This document shows, in pieces, positions 23,560 to 31,316 of a stretch of DNA of 47,794 bases; within the stretch, counting starts at the first letter, position 1, and each line of letters opens with the position of its first letter. The position numbers and the translations under genes are program-made. The notes under the pieces are model-generated. The model saw nothing but the letters and a program-made list of their open reading frames with translations, was not told the origin of the DNA and did not search any database. The stretch is from a virus, in the IMG/VR virus record IMGVR_UViG_3300027973_001855, positions 1 to 47,794 of that record; one strand, written 5' to 3'.

Positions 23560-23937
23560 ATGAAATACAAACAGATCAAAGAAGGTTTAGGAGATGCAGC
23601 TCACAAAGCAGAGTTGGATCACGAAGTTCAAATGGCTCGTGCTGACTTATACAAGTTGGCCAAATACAGCATCAAACTGCATGAGTTATTAAAGAACGTT
23701 TCAGAAGCAGAAGGTCTGGAAGGTTGGGTTCAAGCCAAGATCACTAAAGCATCTGATTACATCAGTTCTGTGTATCATTACATGGATTATGATGAAAAAT
23801 TTGATCAAGCTGAAATTGACAGCATACCTGTGCAAGACATTGTGAAACCATCCGATGGCAAAATGGAAACCTACGAAGAAATCCTTTTCAAAATCTTAGA
23901 TAAAAAAGTCACAGAGAAGAAAAATAACAAAAAATAA
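23560..23937 (+). CDS. conserved helical tagged phage protein
   Basis: This 125-residue, mostly helical protein starts M-K-Y-K-Q-I-K-E-G, with an I-K-E site. It contains D-H-E-V-Q-M-A-R-A-D-L-Y (about 20-31) and G-L-E-G-W-V-Q-A-K-I-T, blocks I know from nearly all cyanophage-type genomes. The tail is Lys-rich. Likely virion associated; function unknown. Confidence 0.65.
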   Translation: MKYKQIKEGLGDAAHKAELDHEVQMARADLYKLAKYSIKLHELLKNVSEAEGLEGWVQAKITKASDYISSVYHYMDYDEKFDQAEIDSIPVQDIVKPSDGKMETYEEILFKILDKKVTEKKNNKK

Positions 23938-23954
23938 AAAATTGGAGTGCTGGA

Positions 23955-24473
23955 ATGAAAATTAATGAAATAGTTTCAGAAGCACCGTTTGTCAAAGCAT
24001 TAAAAAGTTTCCCTGCTCAAGCAACCAAAGCCATAAAAAATTTCCCCAATCAAATAAAGCAAGGCGCTAAAGACGTTAAACAAACAGTAAAAAACTTTCC
24101 AGGAAGTGTTCAAAATTATTTGTCAAAAGACGACAATATGTCTAAAATAGCCACTGATATTTCCACCATAGGTGGTGGCCCAGGTCTTAAAGACTATGGA
24201 GCTGGTGACAAATCATCAGATGCACAATTTCAGGATCTGTTAAATGTGCTACAGGATAAATCCTTGAGCAAAAAAATTGACAAGCAAAAAATTACCACAG
24301 CAATGACAAACATGTATCAATCAGATAAACAACTTCCCACTGATAGACAGTATTTTATAAATGCAATCAAGCATTTATCCGCAACACATCCAGCGATCAC
24401 GCCTGACAAAATACACAGCGAGTATAAACCAATATTCAAAAGATATCAAATCAATCCTAACGAAATAAAATAA
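23955..24473 (+). CDS. tagged phage protein, possible internal head protein
   Basis: This 172-residue protein begins M-K-I-N-E-I-V-S-E-A-P. The next 60 residues form a basic amphipathic segment with repeated K-N-F-P and K-S-F-P turns (at about residues 18, 29 and 47). The C-terminal 100 residues look globular and helical. A GGAGT ribosome site precedes it. The basic repeats suggest DNA or membrane contact. Confidence 0.6.
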   Translation: MKINEIVSEAPFVKALKSFPAQATKAIKNFPNQIKQGAKDVKQTVKNFPGSVQNYLSKDDNMSKIATDISTIGGGPGLKDYGAGDKSSDAQFQDLLNVLQDKSLSKKIDKQKITTAMTNMYQSDKQLPTDRQYFINAIKHLSATHPAITPDKIHSEYKPIFKRYQINPNEIK

Positions 24474-24493
24474 TTGATTGATAACTATTGTGT

Positions 24494-25144
24494 ATGAATT
24501 TCGTAGTGAACACGCCATACATTCAAGCCTACATCAAAAAAGAATATCTGTATGACTTTCAAAAAGGTCATGGAGAATTTGTGCCTTGCAATTGGGTCAC
24601 ATTAAAGTCTATTCCTCGCAGAGCATTCTATATAGAAGCATATCTACCAGAATATGGTGCACTGTATGACAAATTGCCTTTGAGTGCATTTGTTTGGCGC
24701 ACAGATATCAAACAGGAAGAACAGTTGCCTTTGGATTACTTGCAACTGTGGGATGGTTTCAGCTATCATATCACCATCATTGAAAAACAATATCTACAGT
24801 ACAGCAGAGTGGATGTGATTCTCAAAGATGGCAAAAAGATGTCAGGAGTGTATCTGTTCACAGTGGACAGTGCTCATTCAGATCCCAACACTCCCAATGT
24901 GACTGAATCAGAAGTGCCATCCGAACACAAAGGACACAACATAGGTCAATTGGACAATGGTCAATTTTTTGCTCAGCCCAACAATAGAATGATCTGGCAT
25001 GAATCCAGTGCCAATCCAGGCAAGTTAAAAACACCAGATTTTAAAGTGAGTACCAAATATTGGCACTGTGAACAGAATGCCAAATGGGTGTTTGGTGATT
25101 CTGATGAATATTTTTACAAAGAATCCAAAAAAGAAGACAAATAA
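24494..25144 (+). CDS. conserved marine T4-like phage protein, function unknown
   Basis: This 216-residue protein begins M-N-F-V-V-N-T-P-Y-I-Q and contains Y-L-P-E-Y-G-A-L-Y-D-K-L-P-L (about 53-66), Q-L-W-D-G-F-S-Y-H-I-T and Q-P-N-N-R-M-I-W. I recognise it as a well-conserved hypothetical in marine T4-like phages, but no role is known to me. ATG 24494 is preferred over an upstream TTG. It ends just before the DsbA-like gene's promoter. Confidence 0.62.
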   Translation: MNFVVNTPYIQAYIKKEYLYDFQKGHGEFVPCNWVTLKSIPRRAFYIEAYLPEYGALYDKLPLSAFVWRTDIKQEEQLPLDYLQLWDGFSYHITIIEKQYLQYSRVDVILKDGKKMSGVYLFTVDSAHSDPNTPNVTESEVPSEHKGHNIGQLDNGQFFAQPNNRMIWHESSANPGKLKTPDFKVSTKYWHCEQNAKWVFGDSDEYFYKESKKEDK

Positions 25145-25147
25145 ACC

Positions 25148-25176
25148 TTGACAATTGTGTGATAATCGATTACAAT
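25148..25176 (+). promoter_or_regulatory. sigma70-type promoter (TTGACA-17-TACAAT)
   Basis: An exact -35 and a good -10 at 17 bp spacing lie upstream of the DsbA-like gene. The leader of about 23 nt contains AAAGGAG. Confidence 0.75.
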
Positions 25177-25205
25177 ACAACAATCTAAATCAAAGGAGAA
25201 ATAAA

Positions 25206-25463
25206 ATGGCAAGAACATATGGCCCAGAAGAACAAGCCAAACTGAAAAAAATAGTGGATGAAGGTGTTAATGTGCTTTCAGAAATTGAAGATTTAAGCAC
25301 AGGTTTGAAAGACACTATCAAAGCAGTGGCAGAAGAATTAGAAATTAAACCAGCCATCATCAACAGAGCAATCAAAATTGCTCAAAAAGGTGATTGGAAC
25401 AAAGTTGCTGAAGAGTTTGACAATTTAGAAAACTTGGTGATAGCTGTAGGCAAAGACAAGTAG
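25206..25463 (+). CDS. small helical DNA-binding-type protein, DsbA-like (late transcription) candidate
   Basis: This 85-residue all-helical charged protein starts M-A-R-T-Y-G-P-E-E-Q. Helices pair around L-S-T-G-L-K-D-T-I-K and P-A-I-I-N-R-A-I-K-I-A. Length and helical layout resemble the T4 late-transcription DNA-binding protein DsbA (89 residues), and a family like this is annotated that way in marine T4-like phages as I recall. Sequence identity to T4 is not evident, so the call is tentative. It has a strong SD and its own host-type promoter. Confidence 0.5.
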   Translation: MARTYGPEEQAKLKKIVDEGVNVLSEIEDLSTGLKDTIKAVAEELEIKPAIINRAIKIAQKGDWNKVAEEFDNLENLVIAVGKDK

Positions 25464-25472
25464 TCTATTAAG

Positions 25473-25697
25473 ATGATTAGATGGATCGCAGCAGGGTTTG
25501 GTATCACAGCAGCCACCATTCATGCCACGGCCATCATCTCCCTACAATGGTTGGGTTGGCTGATCTGTCTAGCATCCATATCCTTATGGTATTATATTGC
25601 CATACTGGACAAAGACAGAGCTAGACAAACTCAACAGATATATTTTCTTATCATTGCTGTGATAGCAGTGTACAATTGGTCAAAACACATTTGGTAA
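25473..25697 (+). CDS. small membrane protein
   Basis: This 74-residue protein has two to three hydrophobic segments (about residues 4-20, 24-45 and 55-68), separated by a short charged loop D-K-D-R-A-R-Q. No family is recognised. It lies between the DsbA-like and HAD genes and is probably co-transcribed. Confidence 0.55.
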   Translation: MIRWIAAGFGITAATIHATAIISLQWLGWLICLASISLWYYIAILDKDRARQTQQIYFLIIAVIAVYNWSKHIW

Positions 25698-25701
25698 TCC
25701 T

Positions 25702-25995
25702 ATGAAGTACATCATTGACATTGACAACACAATTTGCTATAATAAAGACAGCGATTATGTCAACAGTACACCTGACATCACACGCATAGCCCGAGTTAAT
25801 CAGTTGTATGATGATGGACACGAGATTCATTATTACACAGCAAGAGGTGGCAACAGTGGCAAAGACTGGAGTGAGTTAACTCGTCAACAGTTGACTGAAT
25901 GGGGGTGCAAATTCCATTCAGTAAATTTGGGCAAACCAGTGTATGATGTTTGGGTGGATGACAGAGCTGTTAAAGCAGAGGATTTTTTTAAATGA
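25702..25995 (+). CDS. small HAD-superfamily phosphatase
   Basis: This 97-residue minimal HAD fold has D-I-D-N-T (Asp6, Asp8, Thr10) as motif I and Y-Y-T-A-R-G-G-N-S-G as the motif II region. D-V-W-V-D-D-R-A provides the motif III/IV acids. No cap domain is present. It overlaps the GMP reductase start (ATGA), suggesting coupled expression and perhaps action on a nucleotide or sugar phosphate. The substrate is unknown. Confidence 0.75.
   Translation: MKYIIDIDNTICYNKDSDYVNSTPDITRIARVNQLYDDGHEIHYYTARGGNSGKDWSELTRQQLTEWGCKFHSVNLGKPVYDVWVDDRAVKAEDFFK
25715..25743 (+). promoter_or_regulatory. possible internal promoter (TTGACA-17-TATAAT) inside HAD gene
   Basis: Both hexamers are perfect and the spacing is the optimal 17 bp, yet they are made of the codons for the catalytic HAD motif. 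It could transcribe the GMP reductase gene, or it may be a coding coincidence. Confidence 0.4.
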
Positions 25996-27050
25996 GAATA
26001 GATTATAACATACATTTGGATTACGCAGACGTACTATTAAAACCCAAAAGATCCACACTGAGTTCAAGACGTGATGTGGACATGACTAGAGATTTCACAT
26101 TTCGTAACAGCAAACAGCAGATCTCATTTGTGCCTGTGGTTGCCAGCAACATGGATGGTGTGGGCACATTCAGTATGGCCAGAGTATTACAAGAATATAA
26201 ACTTTTAACTGTGTTAAGAAAACATTACACCATTGCGGATTGGGACAGAGCAATAGGCACAGGATTAAAATTACAATATGTGAGTGCGTGTACAGGCACA
26301 GGAGCCATGTGGGACAACAATTCACCAGACTATCAAACTTTAAAAAAAGTTATGGAGAAATATCCAGATGTGAGCATGATCACTATAGATGTGGCCAATG
26401 CTTATCATGAACAGTTTGTGGACTTTGTTAAGAGAATAAGATCTGAATTTCCCGACAAGACCATCATAGCAGGCAATGTGGTATCACCAGAGATGGTGGA
26501 AGAATTAATCATCAATGGAGCAGACGTGGTCAAAGTGGGCATAGGTCCAGGATCAGTGTGTACCACTCGTACACAAACAGGAGTGGGAGTGCCACAGTTT
26601 TCTGCCATCATAGAATGTGCTGATGCTGCCAACGGAGTGGGTGGACACATCATTGCTGATGGTGGTTGCACACAGCCAGGAGACATAGCCAAAGCATTGG
26701 CTGCAGGTGCTCACATGGTGATGCTGGGTGGCATGCTGGCAGCACATGATGAATCAGAATTAGAATTGAAAGATGGCAAAAGAGTATTCTACGGCATGAG
26801 TTCCGAATCAGCATTTGAAAAACACGGCGCAAGAAAAGATGGCTACAGAGGCACTGAAGGCAAAACAGTAAAATTAGACAACAAAGGTCCTGTGAAAGAC
26901 ACTGTGGAACAGATATTGGGTGGAGTCAGAAGCACTTGCACTTATATAGGAGCAAGAAGAATCAAAGACATGCCCAAGTGTGCTCACTTCGTGAGAGTGA
27001 ACAATGTGATCAACAGAGTTTTTGACAGATATGAAACAAATAAAAATTGA
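25992..27050 (+). CDS. guaC: GMP reductase
   Basis: This 352-residue IMPDH/GMPR barrel is very like E. coli GuaC (347). It has D-V-L-x-x-P-K-R-S-T at the start. The catalytic loop is G-P-G-S-V-C-T-T-R with Cys190, followed by D-G-G-C-T-x-P-G-D and F-Y-G-M-S-S-E-S-A. There are no CBS domains, which separates it from most IMP dehydrogenases. It converts GMP to IMP with NADPH. In an AT-rich phage this could shift guanine nucleotides towards adenine. It overlaps the HAD gene, and its 3' end overlaps a membrane-protein gene. Confidence 0.92.
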   Translation: MRIDYNIHLDYADVLLKPKRSTLSSRRDVDMTRDFTFRNSKQQISFVPVVASNMDGVGTFSMARVLQEYKLLTVLRKHYTIADWDRAIGTGLKLQYVSACTGTGAMWDNNSPDYQTLKKVMEKYPDVSMITIDVANAYHEQFVDFVKRIRSEFPDKTIIAGNVVSPEMVEELIINGADVVKVGIGPGSVCTTRTQTGVGVPQFSAIIECADAANGVGGHIIADGGCTQPGDIAKALAAGAHMVMLGGMLAAHDESELELKDGKRVFYGMSSESAFEKHGARKDGYRGTEGKTVKLDNKGPVKDTVEQILGGVRSTCTYIGARRIKDMPKCAHFVRVNNVINRVFDRYETNKN

Positions 27051-27270
27051 TCTAATTCTCAAATGGATAGCCACAGCCATATTGATTGTGGGCACATTTG
27101 TTAATGCTGGATTTCCAGAACTATATCCCGTGGGACCAATACTGTTGGCCTTGGGTGGAGTATTTTGGTTGATAGTTTCATTGATTTGGCGAGAACCTGC
27201 ACTGATTGTGACCAACATTGTGTTGACATGTGTGGGCTTTGGTGGTATAATACTATATTACATTAGATAA
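27031..27270 (+). CDS. small conserved membrane protein
   Basis: This 79-residue protein has two or three membrane segments (about residues 9-26, 31-49 and 54-76) and a charged W-R-E-P loop. I recognise the family from cyanophage-type genomes. The ATG lies inside the end of guaC; an upstream in-frame TTG is less likely. Its 3' end contains a consensus promoter for the polymerase gene. Confidence 0.6.
   Translation: MKQIKIDLILKWIATAILIVGTFVNAGFPELYPVGPILLALGGVFWLIVSLIWREPALIVTNIVLTCVGFGGIILYYIR
27223..27251 (+). promoter_or_regulatory. consensus sigma70 promoter (TTGACA-17-TATAAT) for DNA polymerase
   Basis: Both hexamers are exact and the spacer is exactly 17 bp. It lies inside the end of the small membrane-protein gene. 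The predicted +1 near 27258 gives a 77-nt leader that contains two hairpins before the gp43 ATG. Confidence 0.8.
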
Positions 27271-27273
27271 GGC

Positions 27274-27295
27274 ATAATCGGCCATAAGCGATTAT
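27274..27295 (+). promoter_or_regulatory. leader hairpin 1 of gp43 mRNA (8-nt loop)
   Basis: A perfect 7-bp stem (ATAATCG with CGATTAT) closes the loop GCCATAAG. The loop agrees with that of the next hairpin at six of eight positions. It lies in the predicted 5' leader of the polymerase mRNA. Confidence 0.65.
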
Positions 27296-27302
27296 TTGGT
27301 AT

Positions 27303-27322
27303 GTGTCAGCCTTAAATGACAC
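27303..27322 (+). promoter_or_regulatory. leader hairpin 2 of gp43 mRNA (8-nt loop), probable translational operator
   Basis: A 6-bp stem (GTGTCA with TGACAC, extendable by one U-G pair) closes the loop GCCTTAAA. It ends 12 nt before the gp43 ATG, beside the ribosome-binding region. T4 gp43 represses its own mRNA by binding a hairpin with an 8-nt loop at this location; a like role is inferred. Confidence 0.65.
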
Positions 27323-27334
27323 GGATTGGAACAT

Positions 27335-30007
27335 ATGAGTTACATAGACGCATTCTTCGATAGAAATCAAGATTTTATTCGTGTGGTAGAACGCAAAGAA
27401 GGCAAAAGAATCTACAAAGAATATCCCATTAGATACACATTCTTTTATGAAGATGCCAATGGCAAATTCAAAAGCATATATGGCAATTCTCTCAGCAGAA
27501 TTGTCAGCAAGAGCACCAAAGACTTTCATAAAGAATTAGCCATCAATAGAAACAAAAAATTATTTGAATCCGACATCAATCCCATATTTCAATGTCTCAG
27601 TGCCAACTACCTCAATCACGATGCTCCCAAACTGAATGTGGCATTTTTTGATATAGAAGCAGACTTTGATCCTGAAAAAGGATTCGCTGATCCCTCAGAT
27701 CCGTTCATGCCAGTCACAGCTATCACTGTGTATCTGCAATGGATAGACAGCATGGTGACTTTTGCACTGATTCCTAAAACCTTAACACTTCAACAAGCCA
27801 AGGATCAGACCAAAGACACAAAGAATTTATATCTGTATGAGCGTGAAACAGACATGTTGCAGGCATTTTTAGACATAATAGAAGATGTGGATGTGTTGAG
27901 CGGTTGGAACTCAGAAGGTTATGACATGCCTTATCTAGTGAATAGAGTCAGCAAAGTATTGAGTAAAGATGACACTAGACGTTTTTGTTTATGGTCACAG
28001 ATGCCTAAAAAAAGAACATTTGAAAAATATGGCAGAGAACAAGAAACTTATGATTTAATAGGCAGAGTACACATAGACAGTTTGGAACTGTATAGAAAAT
28101 ATACCTATGAAGAACGCCACACATACAGACTGGATGCCATAGGAGAAATTGAATTGGGAGAAACAAAAACTGTGTATGAAGGCACGTTGGATCAACTGTA
28201 CAACAATGACTTTAAAACTTTTATAGAATACAACAGACAAGACGTGCAACTGTTGAACAACTTGGATAAAAAACTTAAATTTTTAGATCTCAGCAATGAA
28301 CTAGCTCATGCCAACACAGTGCTGATGCAGACCACTATGGGTGCTGTGGCAGTGACCGAACAAGCCATCATCAATGAAGCACACAAAAGAGGATTGCAGG
28401 TTCCCAATAGACCACACAGATCCGATGAAGAAAACACCACAGCAGCAGGTGCCTATGTGGCATTTCCCAAAAAAGGACTGCATGATTGGATAGGTTCTAT
28501 GGATTTGAATTCACTGTATCCTTCCGTGATCAGAGCTTTGAACATGGCTCCTGAATGTGTGGTGGGGCAATTGCGTAACACCTACACAGAATCATTTCTA
28601 CAGGATCAAATAAATCTACAAGGCAAATCATTTGCGGCAGCATGGGAGAATAAGTTTGGCAGTTTGGAGTATGAATATGTGATGACTCAAAGACGAGACA
28701 TGCCTATCACAATAGATTGGGAGAATGGTACCACAGAAGAAAAAAGTGGCGCAGAGATTTACAAGATGATATTTGACAGCCACAAGCCCATCATGATCAG
28801 TGCCAATGGCACCATGTTTACCACAGAGTTTGAAGGTGTGATTCCTGGATTATTAAAAACATGGTATCAAGAAAGAACTGAGATGCAGGCCATGAAAAAG
28901 AAAGCACAAAGTGCCAGCAATCAAGCAGAGATAGAATTTTGGGACAAAAGACAATTGGTTAAAAAAATTAATTTGAACTCACTGTATGGTGCCATATTGA
29001 ATCCAGGCTGTAGATTCTTTGACAAACGCATAGGTCAATCAACCACACTCACAGGCAGAACCATCAGCAAACACATGGCATCCAAGATCAACGAAGTGAT
29101 CACAGGCACATACGATCATTTGGGAGATGCTGTGATATACGGTGATACAGACTCTGCTTATTTCAGTGCTTATAAAGTTTTAAAGAAAGACATTGATGCA
29201 GGATTGATTCCATGGACCAAAGAAAGTGTGATCAAACTGTATGATCAAGTGGCTGAAGAAGTCAACAACAGTTTTAAAGCATTCATGGGCGAAGCATTTC
29301 ATTGTCCCAAAACAAGAGCAGAAGTAATTCAAGCAGGACGTGAATCCATCAGTGAAACAGGATTGTTTATCACTAAAAAAAGATATGCTGTGTTGATATA
29401 TGAATTGGAAGGTGATCGTATGGATGTGAATGGTAAACCAGGCAAGGTAAAAGCCATGGGATTGGATCTTAAACGTTCGGACACTCCAGTGTTTGTGCAG
29501 GATTTTTTAAGTGAAATATTACTGATGGTGCTGACCAAATCAGATGAAAAAACAGTGTTGGAAAGAATCAGCACATTTAGAAATGAATTCAAACTGCGTC
29601 CAGGTTGGGAAAAAGGTTCTCCCAAACGTGCTAACAATGTGGCAGATTATCAAAAGAAAGAAAAAGCACAAGGCAAAGCCAACATGCCAGGACACGTGCG
29701 AGCTTCAATCAATTGGAACACATTAAAACGCATGAACAATGATCGTTACAGTTTGGAAATTGTGGATGGCATGAAAGTGATTGTGTGCAAACTTAGAAAC
29801 AATCCTTTGGAGTACACCAGTGTGGCCTATCCCACAGATCAATTGAGAATACCTCAATGGTTCAAAGAATTACCTTTTGATCACTCAGCCATGGAAACCA
29901 CAGTGATCGATAGTAAATTGGGCAACCTGTTGGGAGTGCTGGATTGGGATATTCAAAGCACAGAAACAGGCAACACATTCAACACATTATTTGACTTTGG
30001 AGATTAA
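27335..30007 (+). CDS. 43: family B replicative DNA polymerase (gp43)
   Basis: This 890-residue polymerase shows all the landmarks. Exo I is F-F-D-I-E-A-D-F (about 104-111), Exo II W-N-S-E-G-Y-D (191-197) and Exo III Y-N-R-Q-D-V (299-304). Pol motif A is D-L-N-S-L-Y-P-S-V-I-R (390-400), motif B L-N-S-L-Y-G-A (about 547-553) and motif C Y-G-D-T-D-S (about 600-605). K-K-R-Y-A lies near 680. The length is close to T4 gp43 (898). The C-terminal clamp-binding tail ends in L-F-D-F-G-D, like T4's L-D-F-L-F-G. The ATG after the hairpins is chosen over a TTG three codons upstream. DexA-like exonuclease follows immediately. Confidence 0.96.
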   Translation: MSYIDAFFDRNQDFIRVVERKEGKRIYKEYPIRYTFFYEDANGKFKSIYGNSLSRIVSKSTKDFHKELAINRNKKLFESDINPIFQCLSANYLNHDAPKLNVAFFDIEADFDPEKGFADPSDPFMPVTAITVYLQWIDSMVTFALIPKTLTLQQAKDQTKDTKNLYLYERETDMLQAFLDIIEDVDVLSGWNSEGYDMPYLVNRVSKVLSKDDTRRFCLWSQMPKKRTFEKYGREQETYDLIGRVHIDSLELYRKYTYEERHTYRLDAIGEIELGETKTVYEGTLDQLYNNDFKTFIEYNRQDVQLLNNLDKKLKFLDLSNELAHANTVLMQTTMGAVAVTEQAIINEAHKRGLQVPNRPHRSDEENTTAAGAYVAFPKKGLHDWIGSMDLNSLYPSVIRALNMAPECVVGQLRNTYTESFLQDQINLQGKSFAAAWENKFGSLEYEYVMTQRRDMPITIDWENGTTEEKSGAEIYKMIFDSHKPIMISANGTMFTTEFEGVIPGLLKTWYQERTEMQAMKKKAQSASNQAEIEFWDKRQLVKKINLNSLYGAILNPGCRFFDKRIGQSTTLTGRTISKHMASKINEVITGTYDHLGDAVIYGDTDSAYFSAYKVLKKDIDAGLIPWTKESVIKLYDQVAEEVNNSFKAFMGEAFHCPKTRAEVIQAGRESISETGLFITKKRYAVLIYELEGDRMDVNGKPGKVKAMGLDLKRSDTPVFVQDFLSEILLMVLTKSDEKTVLERISTFRNEFKLRPGWEKGSPKRANNVADYQKKEKAQGKANMPGHVRASINWNTLKRMNNDRYSLEIVDGMKVIVCKLRNNPLEYTSVAYPTDQLRIPQWFKELPFDHSAMETTVIDSKLGNLLGVLDWDIQSTETGNTFNTLFDFGD

Positions 30008-30547
30008 ATGGCAAGATACGGCATGGTAGATTTGGAAACATTAGGCACCAGACCAGACGCTGCCATATTGACTGTGGGTGCTATCAAGTTTGATCCACAT
30101 TCAGACTCAGAACCCTACGAAGGTAGATATTGGAGATTAAATGTGGATGAGCAAACAGCATTGGGTAGAACAGTGGACGAAGGTACCATTGAATGGTGGG
30201 GCCGACAGGCACCTGAGATACGTGATGAGGCATTGGGAGACACAGATCGTGTGATCATAGCAGACTTTGCCAAAGAATTCAACAAATGGTGTGTGGGATT
30301 GGATCAGCTGTGGTGTCAAGGTCCATTGTTTGATTATGCCATCATACAAAATTTATATGACCAAGCTCGCACTCCTGTGCCTTTCAACTATTGGCAAATC
30401 AGAGACAGTCGCACACTGTTTGATCTGATGCCACAGGATCCTAGAAAGAGCATACAGAGCAGTCTACACAACGCATTGGCTGATTGTTACTATCAAGCCA
30501 AATGTGTGCAACAGGTTTTTAAACATTTAGGAGTAAAGAAAAAATGA
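30008..30547 (+). CDS. dexA: 3'-5' exonuclease, DexA-like (DEDD)
   Basis: This 179-residue RNase-H-fold nuclease has M-V-D-L-E-T-L-G-T with catalytic Asp8 and Glu10. It also has an F-D-Y-A-I-I-Q block (motif II) and H-N-A-L-A-D-C (motif III His and Asp). This is the layout of T4 DexA (227 residues) and related 3'-5' exonucleases. It could degrade host DNA or trim recombination ends. Its ATG touches the gp43 stop, and its end overlaps the epimerase start (ATGA). Confidence 0.85.
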   Translation: MARYGMVDLETLGTRPDAAILTVGAIKFDPHSDSEPYEGRYWRLNVDEQTALGRTVDEGTIEWWGRQAPEIRDEALGDTDRVIIADFAKEFNKWCVGLDQLWCQGPLFDYAIIQNLYDQARTPVPFNYWQIRDSRTLFDLMPQDPRKSIQSSLHNALADCYYQAKCVQQVFKHLGVKKK

Positions 30548-31275
30548 AAATACTGTTAACTGGACACATGGGGTTTATAGGCAGTGCTTTGTACAATGAA
30601 CTGATCAAAGAACACACAGTGATAGGCATAGACGTCAAAGATGGCAATGATTTATTAACTTGTGATTTGAATTATACAGTGGATCTTGTGATACATTTGG
30701 CAGGATTGGCACAAGTAAGAGAGAGTTTAAAAAATCCTACCAAGTATTGGGACATAAATGTGATAGCATCTAAAAGATTATTTGATGCATTTCCTCATAC
30801 AAAAATAATATATGCCAGTTCTAGTTCAGCATACGAACCAGAAAAAAATCCTTATGCTTTTAGTAAATTTGCCATGGATAAGATTGCTCCAGCACACAGT
30901 TTAGGTTTAAGATTTACCACTGTATGGTGTGAAGGCGGTAGAGATGGTATGTTTATGACCAAACTATTTGAGAATGACATCAGTTATATCACTGAGCATA
31001 CTAGAGATTTTGTACATGTGTCTGACATAATATCTGCAATCAAATTATTAATGAACACTTCAATAACAGGAGTGATAGATGTGGGTACCGGAATCAGCAA
31101 CAATTTGAAAACTTTGGTAGATTTGGCTGGCATTAAAAATTATAAGTTTGAATCTGGCAATGTATATGAAAGAATGGACAACTGTGCCAATATCAAAGAA
31201 TTAAGAGATTTAGGTTGGGAACCAAAAGTTAATGTGATTGATTACATAAAAAACAAATATCACTTGACTTCTTAG
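30544..31275 (+). CDS. NAD(P)-dependent epimerase/dehydratase (SDR)
   Basis: This 243-residue extended SDR has G-H-M-G-F-I-G (residues 7-13), the S-S-S-S-A-Y triad strand near 92 and Y-A-F-S-K (Tyr104, Lys108). It is shorter than bacterial GalE/RmlB enzymes (about 310-340), with a reduced C-terminal substrate domain. It probably acts on a nucleotide sugar. Its base usage is more AT-rich than gp43. It may serve the glycosyltransferase further downstream. The substrate is not readable. Confidence 0.86.
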   Translation: MKILLTGHMGFIGSALYNELIKEHTVIGIDVKDGNDLLTCDLNYTVDLVIHLAGLAQVRESLKNPTKYWDINVIASKRLFDAFPHTKIIYASSSSAYEPEKNPYAFSKFAMDKIAPAHSLGLRFTTVWCEGGRDGMFMTKLFENDISYITEHTRDFVHVSDIISAIKLLMNTSITGVIDVGTGISNNLKTLVDLAGIKNYKFESGNVYERMDNCANIKELRDLGWEPKVNVIDYIKNKYHLTS

Positions 31276-31292
31276 CCAGGCCTAAATATAAT
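31264..31292 (+). promoter_or_regulatory. sigma70-type promoter (TTGACT-17-TATAAT) with overlapping late-like CCTAAATA
   Basis: The -10 is exact and the spacer is 17 bp. A late-type octamer CCTAAATA (31281-31288) overlaps the -10, so the gene may be read in both phases. The leader of about 18 nt carries ACGGAGAAC. Confidence 0.75.
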
Positions 31293-31316
31293 GAACATAA
31301 CACAACGGAGAACAAA

